DNA from: DATFJZ01 sp046482845
GTDB taxonomy: Bacteria > Desulfobacterota > Desulfobacteria > Desulfobacterales > Desulfobacteraceae
DNA: 16,537 nucleotides
Direction: 5' to 3'
NCBI GenBank assembly: GCA_046482845.1
Contig: JAWOEJ010000001.1
Span: 1-16,537 of the forward strand
Position 1 is the first letter of the stretch. The number at the start of each line of letters is the position of its first letter. A program made the position numbers and the translations under genes. Below, piece after piece: positions 6,656 to 13,152 of the stretch. The notes below the pieces were generated by a model. The model did no database searches and was not told where the DNA came from. It was given only the letters and a program-made list of their open reading frames with translations.

Positions 6656-6681
6656 GGAACAAATTAACGCTGTTGCAGGTA

Positions 6682-7356
6682 TTAACAATAAATAAGTTCG
6701 ATTCCTGAATGGTCCTTTAGCACACTGATCCTGAAACCGGTTTTGCCGCAGACCAGGGTACATTTCTCCCACAGGGAAGACTTCTTAGTGCAAAGGGTGC
6801 TTAACTCATTCTTGAACACCTGGGCATTGCCAGGATTTGATCCCTTGATTTGAACAGCGGGCCTGTTTTTGTTTTTTTCAAGACTTATGGTAAGGACAGT
6901 ACCTGGAAAGGCATTACAGGTCAGCATTTCAATGCAGATGAACACAGCGGCCTGAAAAAAAACCGCATCTGTTTCCAGGGTTTGATTTTCCTGATTGTCA
7001 GCGATTTCCACCCTGACTTCAGACAGCGCGGTGATGCGACGGGTGATGGAGACAAGATTTTCAATTTTCTCAATCATGTCAAACGTTGCCTTTGCAAAAT
7101 CAGGATTATGGGCAAAGGTATTCAGCTCTGATGTGCGCTGGCGGCCGCGGGCAATCTGTGTTTTTATTGACTCAAGACTTTTAGCCAGCTGTTCAATAAG
7201 CTGCTCTGTTTCCGGACTGCAGTCCTGATGCATCATAAGAACATCTTCCATCAATGCTTCATTCTCACTGATAATCGCCAGAATATTTTGTAGTTCATGG
7301 GTAACTGAAGCGGTTACCTTGCCAAAAAAAGCGGCTTTGATCTGGCTGTCGTCCAT
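6682..7356 (-). CDS. HisKA-like phosphotransfer protein lacking ATPase motifs
   Basis: The 224-residue soluble protein opens with a dimerisation/phospho-acceptor helix pair: FFGKVTASVTHELQNILAII (residues 10-29) places the candidate phospho-histidine at H20, followed by E21 as in HisKA H-boxes. A second long helix lies near 55-80. The C-terminal half (about 125-224) is about the length of a kinase ATPase domain, but I see no N-box, DxGxG or GxGLGL motif. It therefore probably cannot autophosphorylate. The layout (DHp plus degenerate ATPase-like domain) recalls histidine phosphotransferases of the Spo0B/ChpT type; a decayed kinase is the alternative. ATG 7354-7356 has AGGAG upstream. It lies 99 bp after the receiver gene in the same direction and before a hairpin. 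It could shuttle phosphate between the local receivers; this is inference. Confidence 0.7.
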   Translation of the reverse strand: MDDSQIKAAFFGKVTASVTHELQNILAIISENEALMEDVLMMHQDCSPETEQLIEQLAKSLESIKTQIARGRQRTSELNTFAHNPDFAKATFDMIEKIENLVSITRRITALSEVRVEIADNQENQTLETDAVFFQAAVFICIEMLTCNAFPGTVLTISLEKNKNRPAVQIKGSNPGNAQVFKNELSTLCTKKSSLWEKCTLVCGKTGFRISVLKDHSGIELIYC

Positions 7357-7455
7357 AGTATGTTTCTCCTGTACTTTTGGTTACATCTGATGAATTGATA
7401 TAAACATAAATTTACACTGCCTGTCTGATAATCCAACAGAATTTTTCCTGCCGGA

Positions 7456-7827
7456 TTATTTGTCTTTTAAAGCAGAAGTCATCTTGTTCATTAACTCCTT
7501 GATATCAAGGGGTTTCATCAGATAGTCATAGGCGCCGATGCGCAGTCCCTCAAGCCCGTCTTTTGTTGATCCGTGCCCGGTGAGCAGAATCACTGGAAGA
7601 CTGCTGTCAATACGCTTTATCTGTTTTAATGTATCAAGTCCGCTGAGTCCGGGCATCATCAGATCAAGCACCACAATATCAAATCTTTCATTGGTCAGCA
7701 TTGTGATGCCGTCATTGCCGGTCTCTGCTATTTTAGGCGCATACCCCCTGAGCCGCAATCTTTCGGCAAGGGTTGATATGAATTCTACTTCATCATCAAT
7801 GAGCAGAATTTTATTGTTGTTATTCAT
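7456..7827 (-). CDS. Single-domain response regulator (receiver)
   Basis: This 123-residue CheY-like receiver has acidic pair D11/D12, phospho-acceptor D55 (VVLDLMMPG), T83 in LLTGHGS and K105 in LMKPLD, with no output domain. The frame extends to an ATG at 7848, but the start at 7825-7827 is preferred: GGAG lies 7 bases upstream and its ATG overlaps the kinase stop codon (ATGAATAA), a classic translational coupling. The upstream ATG has no ribosome-binding site. The overlapping histidine kinase is almost certainly its phosphodonor. It resembles the receivers at 4286-4714 and 4788-6008 closely enough to suggest local duplication. The target may be a protein partner such as the HisKA-like product downstream. 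Confidence 0.93.
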   Translation of the reverse strand: MNNNNKILLIDDEVEFISTLAERLRLRGYAPKIAETGNDGITMLTNERFDIVVLDLMMPGLSGLDTLKQIKRIDSSLPVILLTGHGSTKDGLEGLRIGAYDYLMKPLDIKELMNKMTSALKDK

Positions 7828-9532
7828 CTTCAGGCTCCGTTTTTTCATTGGGTTTTTCAGGAAGTTTCACAGCAAAAACAGTTCCAACACCTTCTGTACT
7901 TTCAACACTTATCTGGCCGCTGAGTTTATTTATAATACCATAGGTTATGGAAAGTCCAAGTCCGGTTCCCTTTTCCTTTTTTGTTGAAAAAAAGGGATCA
8001 AAGATATTGCTGAGAATGGTCTCAGGGATACCGCAGCCATTATCTGCTATTTTTACGATCACCCCTTTTTTCCGGTTTTTGCTGGTAATGGTGATAATAC
8101 CGCCGTCTTCAACCGCTGCAAAGGCATTGGTAAGAAGATTGAGAAACACCTGCTGCAGCTGACCAAAATCCGATAAAATTGAGTTAATGGGCTCAAAAAG
8201 CTCCAGACGAATGTCAATACGCCTGTACATTGCCTCTTTTTCAAGAAATTCAAGGACTTCATGAATAATGACATTCACATTGAGCGACTCTATTTTAACA
8301 TCAATGCGTTTTGAAAAGCCAAGCAGTCTATGGGTTATTTTTTTGCACCGTTCAACAGATTTAATAATTGATTCTGTAAGTTCATTAAATTTCAGCTTAT
8401 TGTCAAGGTTGTCTGTCAGTTCTGTCAGGTCACTTAACAGCCCTGCCTTTTCATTGATAATGGCAAGGGGATTGTTGATTTCATGGGCAACGCCGGCAGC
8501 AAGACGGCCGATGGAGGAAAGTTTCTGAGTGTGCTGAAGCTCTGCCATGACATGTTCCCTTTTTTCATCGGCTTTTCTTATTTTGTCTATGAGAATGCCT
8601 GCCATTTTAAACACGGTAAACACTATGATGCCAAGGCTTATGGTAAACACCAGGATCAATTCGGTTTTAAGGGCATACCAGGATTTTAAAACAACAGAAT
8701 AGGGTTTTACCAGAACCAGTTTATAGTCAGCCGATGAAAAATCTGCACTGGCAATAATAACATTTTCATCCATCATATTCAGCACATCAAATTCTCTGCT
8801 GGCCTGCCCTTTCTGTCTTTCCGGAGTCAGATCCAGTTTGCATTTCTCAAGGATTCTGCCATAGTATTTGGAGTCGGTCTGCATTATGCCGTCGCTGTTA
8901 ACAAGAAAGGCATCGCTTTGAAAATCCAGCCCTATGCTGTTGATGAGATTGTAAAAATGATCCGTGTCTATGGTTGCACGAAGTATCCATGAATTGCCAT
9001 CACTTGTAAGATGCTGGACTGCAATGGCCACATGGGGATTTTTCCTGTATCCCATAAAGACATTGCTGATAAAATGACCTTTTATCCGGGTTTCCTGGAA
9101 AGACCTCTGTTCCTTGTAGTTTTTCCCAAGCAGGGCATAGGGCCCTGCATAACTGACCAGATCACCGGATGGATTCATCAGCCCGAGATCCACAAAACCG
9201 GTAAGTTCTTTTTTAAGGGCAACAAATATTTTTTCTATGATTTTTTTATTTTTCAGCTCAGCATAGGTATAGGCGGTTGAAATAAACCTTATGGTGGACA
9301 GCCGCTCTTCAAGGAAAAGCTCAAAGGAATGTCTGGTTTTGTTGGCCATGGCATAAAGCGGCCGGGTCACCTCGCTTTTTAAATGGGATTTGTATTGAAA
9401 GTGGTTGATAATAAGCATGGTTGCCAGGGGAATCACCGCAATGACAAGCATGGTAATAATCACCTTCCATTTCAACTCATTGTAATGTTCAGGGGAGGTG
9501 GTATTGTTCAATGCCGGCTTTTTCTCAGACAT
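7820..9532 (-). CDS. Membrane sensor histidine kinase with periplasmic Cache-type domain
   Basis: From ATG 9530-9532 the product is 570 residues. TM1 is about residues 23-43 and TM2 about 291-313. The roughly 245 residues between them resemble a double-Cache sensor (FVDLGLMNPSGDLVSYAGPY, IAVQHL, ATIDTDHFYNLI), so a small extracytoplasmic ligand is likely. After a short helical linker comes HisKA with H350 in GVAHEINNPLA, then a complete ATPase domain: N-box NLLTNAFAAV (465-474), DNGCGIP (497-503), FDPFFSTK (511-518) and GTGLGLS (522-528). The frame could begin at GTG 9538, but AGAAGG is well spaced only for ATG 9532. That start overlaps the NifX-like gene's stop by 8 bases, and the kinase stop overlaps the receiver start. 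It is the only complete histidine kinase in the window. Overall it is DctB-like in architecture; the ligand is unknown. Confidence 0.93.
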   Translation of the reverse strand: MSEKKPALNNTTSPEHYNELKWKVIITMLVIAVIPLATMLIINHFQYKSHLKSEVTRPLYAMANKTRHSFELFLEERLSTIRFISTAYTYAELKNKKIIEKIFVALKKELTGFVDLGLMNPSGDLVSYAGPYALLGKNYKEQRSFQETRIKGHFISNVFMGYRKNPHVAIAVQHLTSDGNSWILRATIDTDHFYNLINSIGLDFQSDAFLVNSDGIMQTDSKYYGRILEKCKLDLTPERQKGQASREFDVLNMMDENVIIASADFSSADYKLVLVKPYSVVLKSWYALKTELILVFTISLGIIVFTVFKMAGILIDKIRKADEKREHVMAELQHTQKLSSIGRLAAGVAHEINNPLAIINEKAGLLSDLTELTDNLDNKLKFNELTESIIKSVERCKKITHRLLGFSKRIDVKIESLNVNVIIHEVLEFLEKEAMYRRIDIRLELFEPINSILSDFGQLQQVFLNLLTNAFAAVEDGGIITITSKNRKKGVIVKIADNGCGIPETILSNIFDPFFSTKKEKGTGLGLSITYGIINKLSGQISVESTEGVGTVFAVKLPEKPNEKTEPEDE

Positions 9533-9881
9533 GTTCACCTTCTATGGTTCTTGAACACAAAATATCCCCGCTTTTCAGGGTATTGTTCAGATAGTTGTCA
9601 AAGGCATCTGCCAAAGTGCCTGCCACATTGTCTATAATCAAAACTTTCTTCCATTTAAGGAAATGGCAGTATTCATCATCTATGGCATTGCATATCAGGG
9701 TATTTATATTTTCCGTCAGTATAAAATGACACAAATCCTCAGCAGAAGGGCGCTTTAAAACCATATATTTTTTTTCCTCTACCTTTTTCCCGGAAATGGT
9801 TGCGATAAAGGTTTCAGATGCAAGGTCAAACCGCGGCGCAACTTCTTCGCAGTAAAGCGGTATTATCACTTTATGGATCAT
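9525..9881 (-). CDS. NifX/NifB-type dinitrogenase iron-molybdenum cofactor-like domain protein
   Basis: The 118-residue product from ATG 9879-9881 has the fold pattern of the NifX/NifB C-terminal family. It opens with IIPLYCEEVAPRFDLASETFIATI (residues 6-29, cited in part), has a middle segment LTENINTLICNAIDD, then the strand VLIIDNVAGTLADAFDNYL. Family members bind metal-cluster cofactors or act as small redox/metal adaptors, and many are not nitrogen-fixation genes. No nif gene is nearby. Cysteines occur at 11, 51, 64, 72 and 109. The frame extends upstream to an ATG at 9977, but that would add a Trp/Gly/Phe-rich leader with no usable ribosome-binding site. Its stop overlaps the histidine kinase start, so it is likely made together with the kinase. 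A sensing or accessory role is inferred only from that coupling. Confidence 0.75.
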   Translation of the reverse strand: MIHKVIIPLYCEEVAPRFDLASETFIATISGKKVEEKKYMVLKRPSAEDLCHFILTENINTLICNAIDDEYCHFLKWKKVLIIDNVAGTLADAFDNYLNNTLKSGDILCSRTIEGEHV

Positions 9882-10148
9882 AAGAGACTCTGCTTTTTCA
9901 ATAAAACCCGCATAGCCGGCCCATGCCCATGAACCCGGCCACAACAAAAAATAAAAAAAGGACCCCTGCCCCGGCATCCCTGCTGTTTAAACAATATTCA
10001 GACAATAAAAAAAGGTGTACCATAATGTATCATAATGGTTCCATTAAGTATATTAAAAAAAACGGATAAATAAAATAAAAAAAGCAAACTCGATGATCAG
10101 GTTTTTATATCTGATCTCTCGAAATGGGGTCACAGGCAAGTATCAGAA
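9882..10148. other. Noncoding spacer between two transcription units
   Basis: The 267 bases hold the terminator of the sigma-54 activator gene (10090-10122), several A-runs, and an imperfect palindrome ACCATAATG-TAT-CATAATGGT near 10019-10040 with a CATAATG direct repeat. The latter could be an operator or part of the promoter for the NifX-like/kinase/receiver genes. A possible -10 TATGAT on the minus strand overlaps it, but its -35 is poor. No sigma-54 GG-N10-GC type element was recognised. Confidence 0.5.
10070..10122 (-). terminator. Intrinsic terminator of the sigma-54 activator gene, repeat-like (copy D)
   Basis: On the minus strand TCGAGAGATCAG pairs with CTGATCATCGA around a 10-base A-rich loop (10090-10122), followed by TTTGCTTTTTTTATTTTATTT (10070-10088 region). 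It begins 26 bases after the stop of the activator gene. The left half on the plus strand, ACTCGATGATCAGGTTTTTAT, differs at only three positions from the left arm of the palindromic repeat family, suggesting a repeat copy that now acts as a terminator. Confidence 0.7.
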
Positions 10149-11606
10149 TTAAGACGCTTCCTGTTGATCTTCAATGCCGTACTGCTTGATCTTCCGCCAT
10201 AAGGTACTCCTTCCCCAGCCAAGTATTTTTGCAGCCCTGTTTTTTTTCCCTCTGGCCCTGATCAGGGCATCCATTATCATCTGTCTTTCTGCAGCCTGCC
10301 AGGTCCTGGGAGTGCTTTCCTTTAGACCTGACATCGATGCTGTCAATTCATTGTCAGTATCAGGCGCTCCATCTGTATCAAAGGCTTTTTTGAATTCAAT
10401 TTTTCTTTCAATTCTTTCAGGACAGGGATCAAAAAGATAGGCCGGCAGGTGGTCAGGAAGTATCACCGGTCCGGTTGAAATATTAACGGCATATTCCACA
10501 ATGTTTTTGAGCTCCCTGATATTCCCCCTGTACTCATAGCTCAGAAGAATTTCCAGGGCTTTTGTTGAAAACCCCCTTATTTCTTTACCCAGAAGCTCAA
10601 CATAACTGCTGAAAAAATGGTCCAGAAGCAGTCTTATATCCCCCTCTCTCTCCCTCAAAGGGGGCAGATGAACCCTTGCCACATTCAGCCTGAAGAGAAG
10701 ATCCTGGCGGAAACTGCCCTGATGCACCATTTTTTCAAGATCTCTGTGGGTGGCAGCGATGATTCTTACATTGGCATTAAACCCTTTTGTGCTTCCCAGG
10801 GGAAAGATAATTTTGTCATCCAGAAAGGTCAGCAGTTTAACCTGGAGGGAAAGGGGAAGATCCCCGATTTCAGTCAGAAAAATGGTTCCGTTATGGGCCA
10901 GTCTGAACCGCCCCGGTTTGTTTTCAACTGCTCCGGTAAACGCCCCTTTTACATGGCCGAAAATCTCTGATTCCAGAAGGGTTTCAGGCAGGGCACCGCA
11001 ATTAATTTTGATAAAGGAGCCGGAGGCCCTGTTTGAGGTATCGTGGACAGCTTCGGCCACCAGATCCTTTCCTGTTCCAGTCTCACCGGTTATAAGAATG
11101 GAGGCATCACTCTGGGCAAGAACCGGAAGCGTCTGAAATATTCTCTCCATCTGAGGGCTTCTGCCGATAATATTGGCGAAGCTGTAGGCAGGACTGATCT
11201 TTTTATTTAATTTCTGAACAATTCTAAGGTCCTCAATAGTTCCAAGATACCCTGTGGTTTCACCCAGGGTATTGTGAATGGGCGCGTGGGTTATCCTTAC
11301 GGGAATCCGCTGCCGGTCCAGATTAATAATATCACTTTCAAGGGACTTTGACCGGTTGTCCTCTTTTACAGCCAGACATGGACAATCTGTTACACATGCC
11401 CTGCTTCTTAAAATATGCCGGCAGGGGACTCCGTATGCGCTGTTCAGAGAAAAACCGGTAAGGGCTTCAAACGCGCCGTTAAAATAAACAATATGCCTGT
11501 CAAGATCAAAAACAATGACCCCCAGCGGGATTTCATCAAAAAAAGAAAAAAAATCCAGAGGCGCCTTTAAAAGACTGGTTATTTCAGCGCTGGGTAATTT
11601 TATCAT
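10149..11606 (-). CDS. PAS-domain sigma-54-dependent transcriptional activator
   Basis: From ATG 11604-11606 the protein is 485 residues. A PAS domain (about 20-130) carries a cysteine group (C62, C71, C75, C77; CVTDCPC). The AAA+ domain (about 146-375) has Walker A GETGTGKD at 174-181, an intact GAFTGA loop at 221-226 and NIRELKN near 362-368. Walker B reads IFLTEIGD: the Asp that normally precedes the catalytic Glu is Thr245. A low-complexity linker (about 400-435) leads to a Fis-type HTH (456-475, NRAAKILGWGRSTLWRKI). With no receiver, the signal probably enters through the PAS domain. The frame can begin at TTG 11627, directly after the stop of the preceding gene; neither start has a clear ribosome-binding site. 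It is co-directional with the beta-helix and SulP genes upstream and ends at a strong terminator. Its targets may include this locus, but no sigma-54 promoter was found in the gaps. Confidence 0.9.
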   Translation of the reverse strand: MIKLPSAEITSLLKAPLDFFSFFDEIPLGVIVFDLDRHIVYFNGAFEALTGFSLNSAYGVPCRHILRSRACVTDCPCLAVKEDNRSKSLESDIINLDRQRIPVRITHAPIHNTLGETTGYLGTIEDLRIVQKLNKKISPAYSFANIIGRSPQMERIFQTLPVLAQSDASILITGETGTGKDLVAEAVHDTSNRASGSFIKINCGALPETLLESEIFGHVKGAFTGAVENKPGRFRLAHNGTIFLTEIGDLPLSLQVKLLTFLDDKIIFPLGSTKGFNANVRIIAATHRDLEKMVHQGSFRQDLLFRLNVARVHLPPLREREGDIRLLLDHFFSSYVELLGKEIRGFSTKALEILLSYEYRGNIRELKNIVEYAVNISTGPVILPDHLPAYLFDPCPERIERKIEFKKAFDTDGAPDTDNELTASMSGLKESTPRTWQAAERQMIMDALIRARGKKNRAAKILGWGRSTLWRKIKQYGIEDQQEAS

Positions 11607-11627
11607 AAAAATAAAATATCTGAGCAA

Positions 11628-13040
11628 TCAGGGTTTTATTCTGATTTCAGGATATATTCCCTTTTTCCTTCCTGTTCTGTACGGCTGAATAATATTAAAG
11701 GCGATTTTCTGATCATCCTGGGCATGGCCCCGGCTGGTGCTGTTGTCACAATAAGCGCCGTTGGCCTCGAGAATATGCTCTATTCTGTGGGTAAAGGCAT
11801 CCACAAAAGTTTTCCCGCTGCCTTCAAAGGTCATATCACCGATTTTTAGGGTACCGTTCTGTTCAGCCAGCTTATCAATATGAATGGAATGGGTTTCAAG
11901 ATCCTTCTGGTTTCTTACATATCCCCATACCAGCTGATTTTCTCCGATCTCCAGGGGCTGATCATTGTCAATGATGGTATGGGGCATAATAATGCAGTTG
12001 TTGCCCACACAGAGCCTGGCATCTTCCTTGCCGTTGAGAAAGGCATTAAACCCTACAAAAACCTTAAGCCCCATATCAGCGTTGATAATCTTTCCCCCGT
12101 GGGCGGTAATATTCAATCCAGCCAGTCTGGAATTTATAATGTAGGAATTTTCCTGGGCATTGGAGCCGTCTCCCATGACGGCGTTTTCCAGAAACGACCG
12201 CTGGGCCACAAGTACATTTTCACCAATCTGGGTATCGCCCTTGGTAACGGCAAACCGGCTGACCGCAGATGTGTACGGTGCTTTCATGGGTTTTAAATTG
12301 ACTTTCTCAAATATCTCTTCATAATCCTTTTCCCGCTGGTGAACAAAATCATAGATCATGCCCCTGGGCTGGTGATACCGGGTCAGACCCACATAATTGT
12401 CCAGCACATCTTTCTTGAAAATATACTTGAAATCAAAGTCATCACTTCCAATCCACACTGTACCCGGATCGATTTTTGTGTGAAAAAGCTCCCCGGCCTG
12501 TAAATAGGAAAATTCCCCTACAATACACCCGTGCATGGCCATCAGATCCACAGTGGCAAAAGGCCCCAGAAAACACCCCTCTATGGTGGTGCCGTGGATA
12601 TTGGCATAATGGGCGGAAATGGTATTGCGTATGGAAAACTCTTCAGGAGATTCAGGATTATGGGAAAAATTATGCACCAGGGTTTTATACAGCAGACTGT
12701 CCTTGATGGAAATAAACTCATCCTCCTGAAGAGGCACCTCCTTGGAACACTTTACATCGTCCCCCTTGCGTTTGAGCTCATCTCCCCTTACATCTGTTTT
12801 GTACACAGCAGAGCGTTTAACATAACATTTGCCAAGGAAATAACTGCCTGCAATGTTGGATTCCTTAAAATGAAAGGAAATGGGATGCCGTGATGTAATA
12901 CCGTAAAATGCAGAAAATTTCATCATTTTTTTATAATCCAGGCTGTTTTCCACATAAATACCTGTATCAAAATTAAATTTTTTCAAATTAGCATTAATAC
13001 GGCTGATAATCCTGTCGTTTAACTGCTTGAGATTTTTCAT
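11628..13040 (-). CDS. Left-handed beta-helix (hexapeptide-repeat) protein
   Basis: This 470-residue soluble protein has two stretches of imperfect hexapeptide turns. One is about 138-182 (IRNTISAHYANIHGTTIEG, then LGPFATVDLMAMHGCIVGEFS in part). The other is about 262-375 (AVTKGDTQIGENVLVAQRSFLENAVMGDGS, IINSRLAG, IINADMGLKVFVGFNAFLNG, LCVGNNCIIMPHTIIDN, each in part). This is the pattern of LbetaH acyl- or nucleotidyl-transferases such as LpxA or GlmU C-terminal domains. I recognise no specific substrate motif, and the N-terminal 130 residues and the charged insertion (about 200-250) match nothing I can name. ATG 13038-13040 has AAGGA 8 bases upstream. It lies between the SulP gene (112-bp spacer holding repeat copy B) and the sigma-54 activator, immediately abutting the latter. 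A scaffold role beside the transporter is possible, but the fold alone does not show function. Confidence 0.75.
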   Translation of the reverse strand: MKNLKQLNDRIISRINANLKKFNFDTGIYVENSLDYKKMMKFSAFYGITSRHPISFHFKESNIAGSYFLGKCYVKRSAVYKTDVRGDELKRKGDDVKCSKEVPLQEDEFISIKDSLLYKTLVHNFSHNPESPEEFSIRNTISAHYANIHGTTIEGCFLGPFATVDLMAMHGCIVGEFSYLQAGELFHTKIDPGTVWIGSDDFDFKYIFKKDVLDNYVGLTRYHQPRGMIYDFVHQREKDYEEIFEKVNLKPMKAPYTSAVSRFAVTKGDTQIGENVLVAQRSFLENAVMGDGSNAQENSYIINSRLAGLNITAHGGKIINADMGLKVFVGFNAFLNGKEDARLCVGNNCIIMPHTIIDNDQPLEIGENQLVWGYVRNQKDLETHSIHIDKLAEQNGTLKIGDMTFEGSGKTFVDAFTHRIEHILEANGAYCDNSTSRGHAQDDQKIAFNIIQPYRTGRKKGIYPEIRIKP

Positions 13041-13078
13041 GACATTTTCCTTAATACATCGGGTTTTAAATCATTTAT

Positions 13079-13143
13079 ACTCAATCATCAAGTTTTTAGG
13101 GAGGGCTGGGGGGGGTGCTATTCAAAAAACTTGATGATCGAGT
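13079..13143. repeat. Palindromic intergenic repeat, copy B
   Basis: The left arm ACTCAATCATCAAGTTTTT (13079-13097) pairs with AAAAACTTGATGATCGAGT (13125-13143) with a single deviation. The right 25 bases are identical to those of copy A at 6147-6171. The loop is unusually G-rich, with GGG-A-GGG-CT and eight Gs (13099-13115). It starts 10 bases past the SulP stop, but no T-run follows the hairpin on the minus strand, so it is not a standard terminator. Confidence 0.88.
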
Positions 13144-13152
13144 TATATCATT

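Larger units (their letters stand above)
6009..6681. other. 0.67-kb noncoding region packed with repeats and hairpins
   Basis: No credible gene was found here. Contents from left to right: a small hairpin at 6069-6087; a full palindromic repeat copy at 6098-6171; an AT-rich stretch with the 12-bp perfect palindrome TCTAAATTTAGA at 6263-6274; a second repeat copy (6362-6586) split by a 159-bp palindromic element; and a hairpin at 6626-6655 downstream of the HisKA-like gene. The stretch 6172-6360 is notably AT-rich and may hold the promoter for the genes transcribed leftward, but no clear -35/-10 pair stands out. Confidence 0.75.

Noticed and set aside
9882..9977. N-terminal extension of the NifX-like protein to ATG 9977
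   Set aside because: The added residues are Trp/Gly/Phe-rich and do not fit the family, the AGGG lies too close to that ATG, and the family start motif begins at the 9881 ATG.
6009..10148. Sigma-54 (TGGCAC-N5-TTGC) promoters for local targets of the two activators
   Set aside because: No match with intact GG and GC at the right spacing was found in the gaps on the transcribed strand.
13079..13143. Intrinsic terminator for the SulP gene
   Set aside because: The hairpin is strong but no T-run follows it on the transcribed strand, so it is listed as a repeat.
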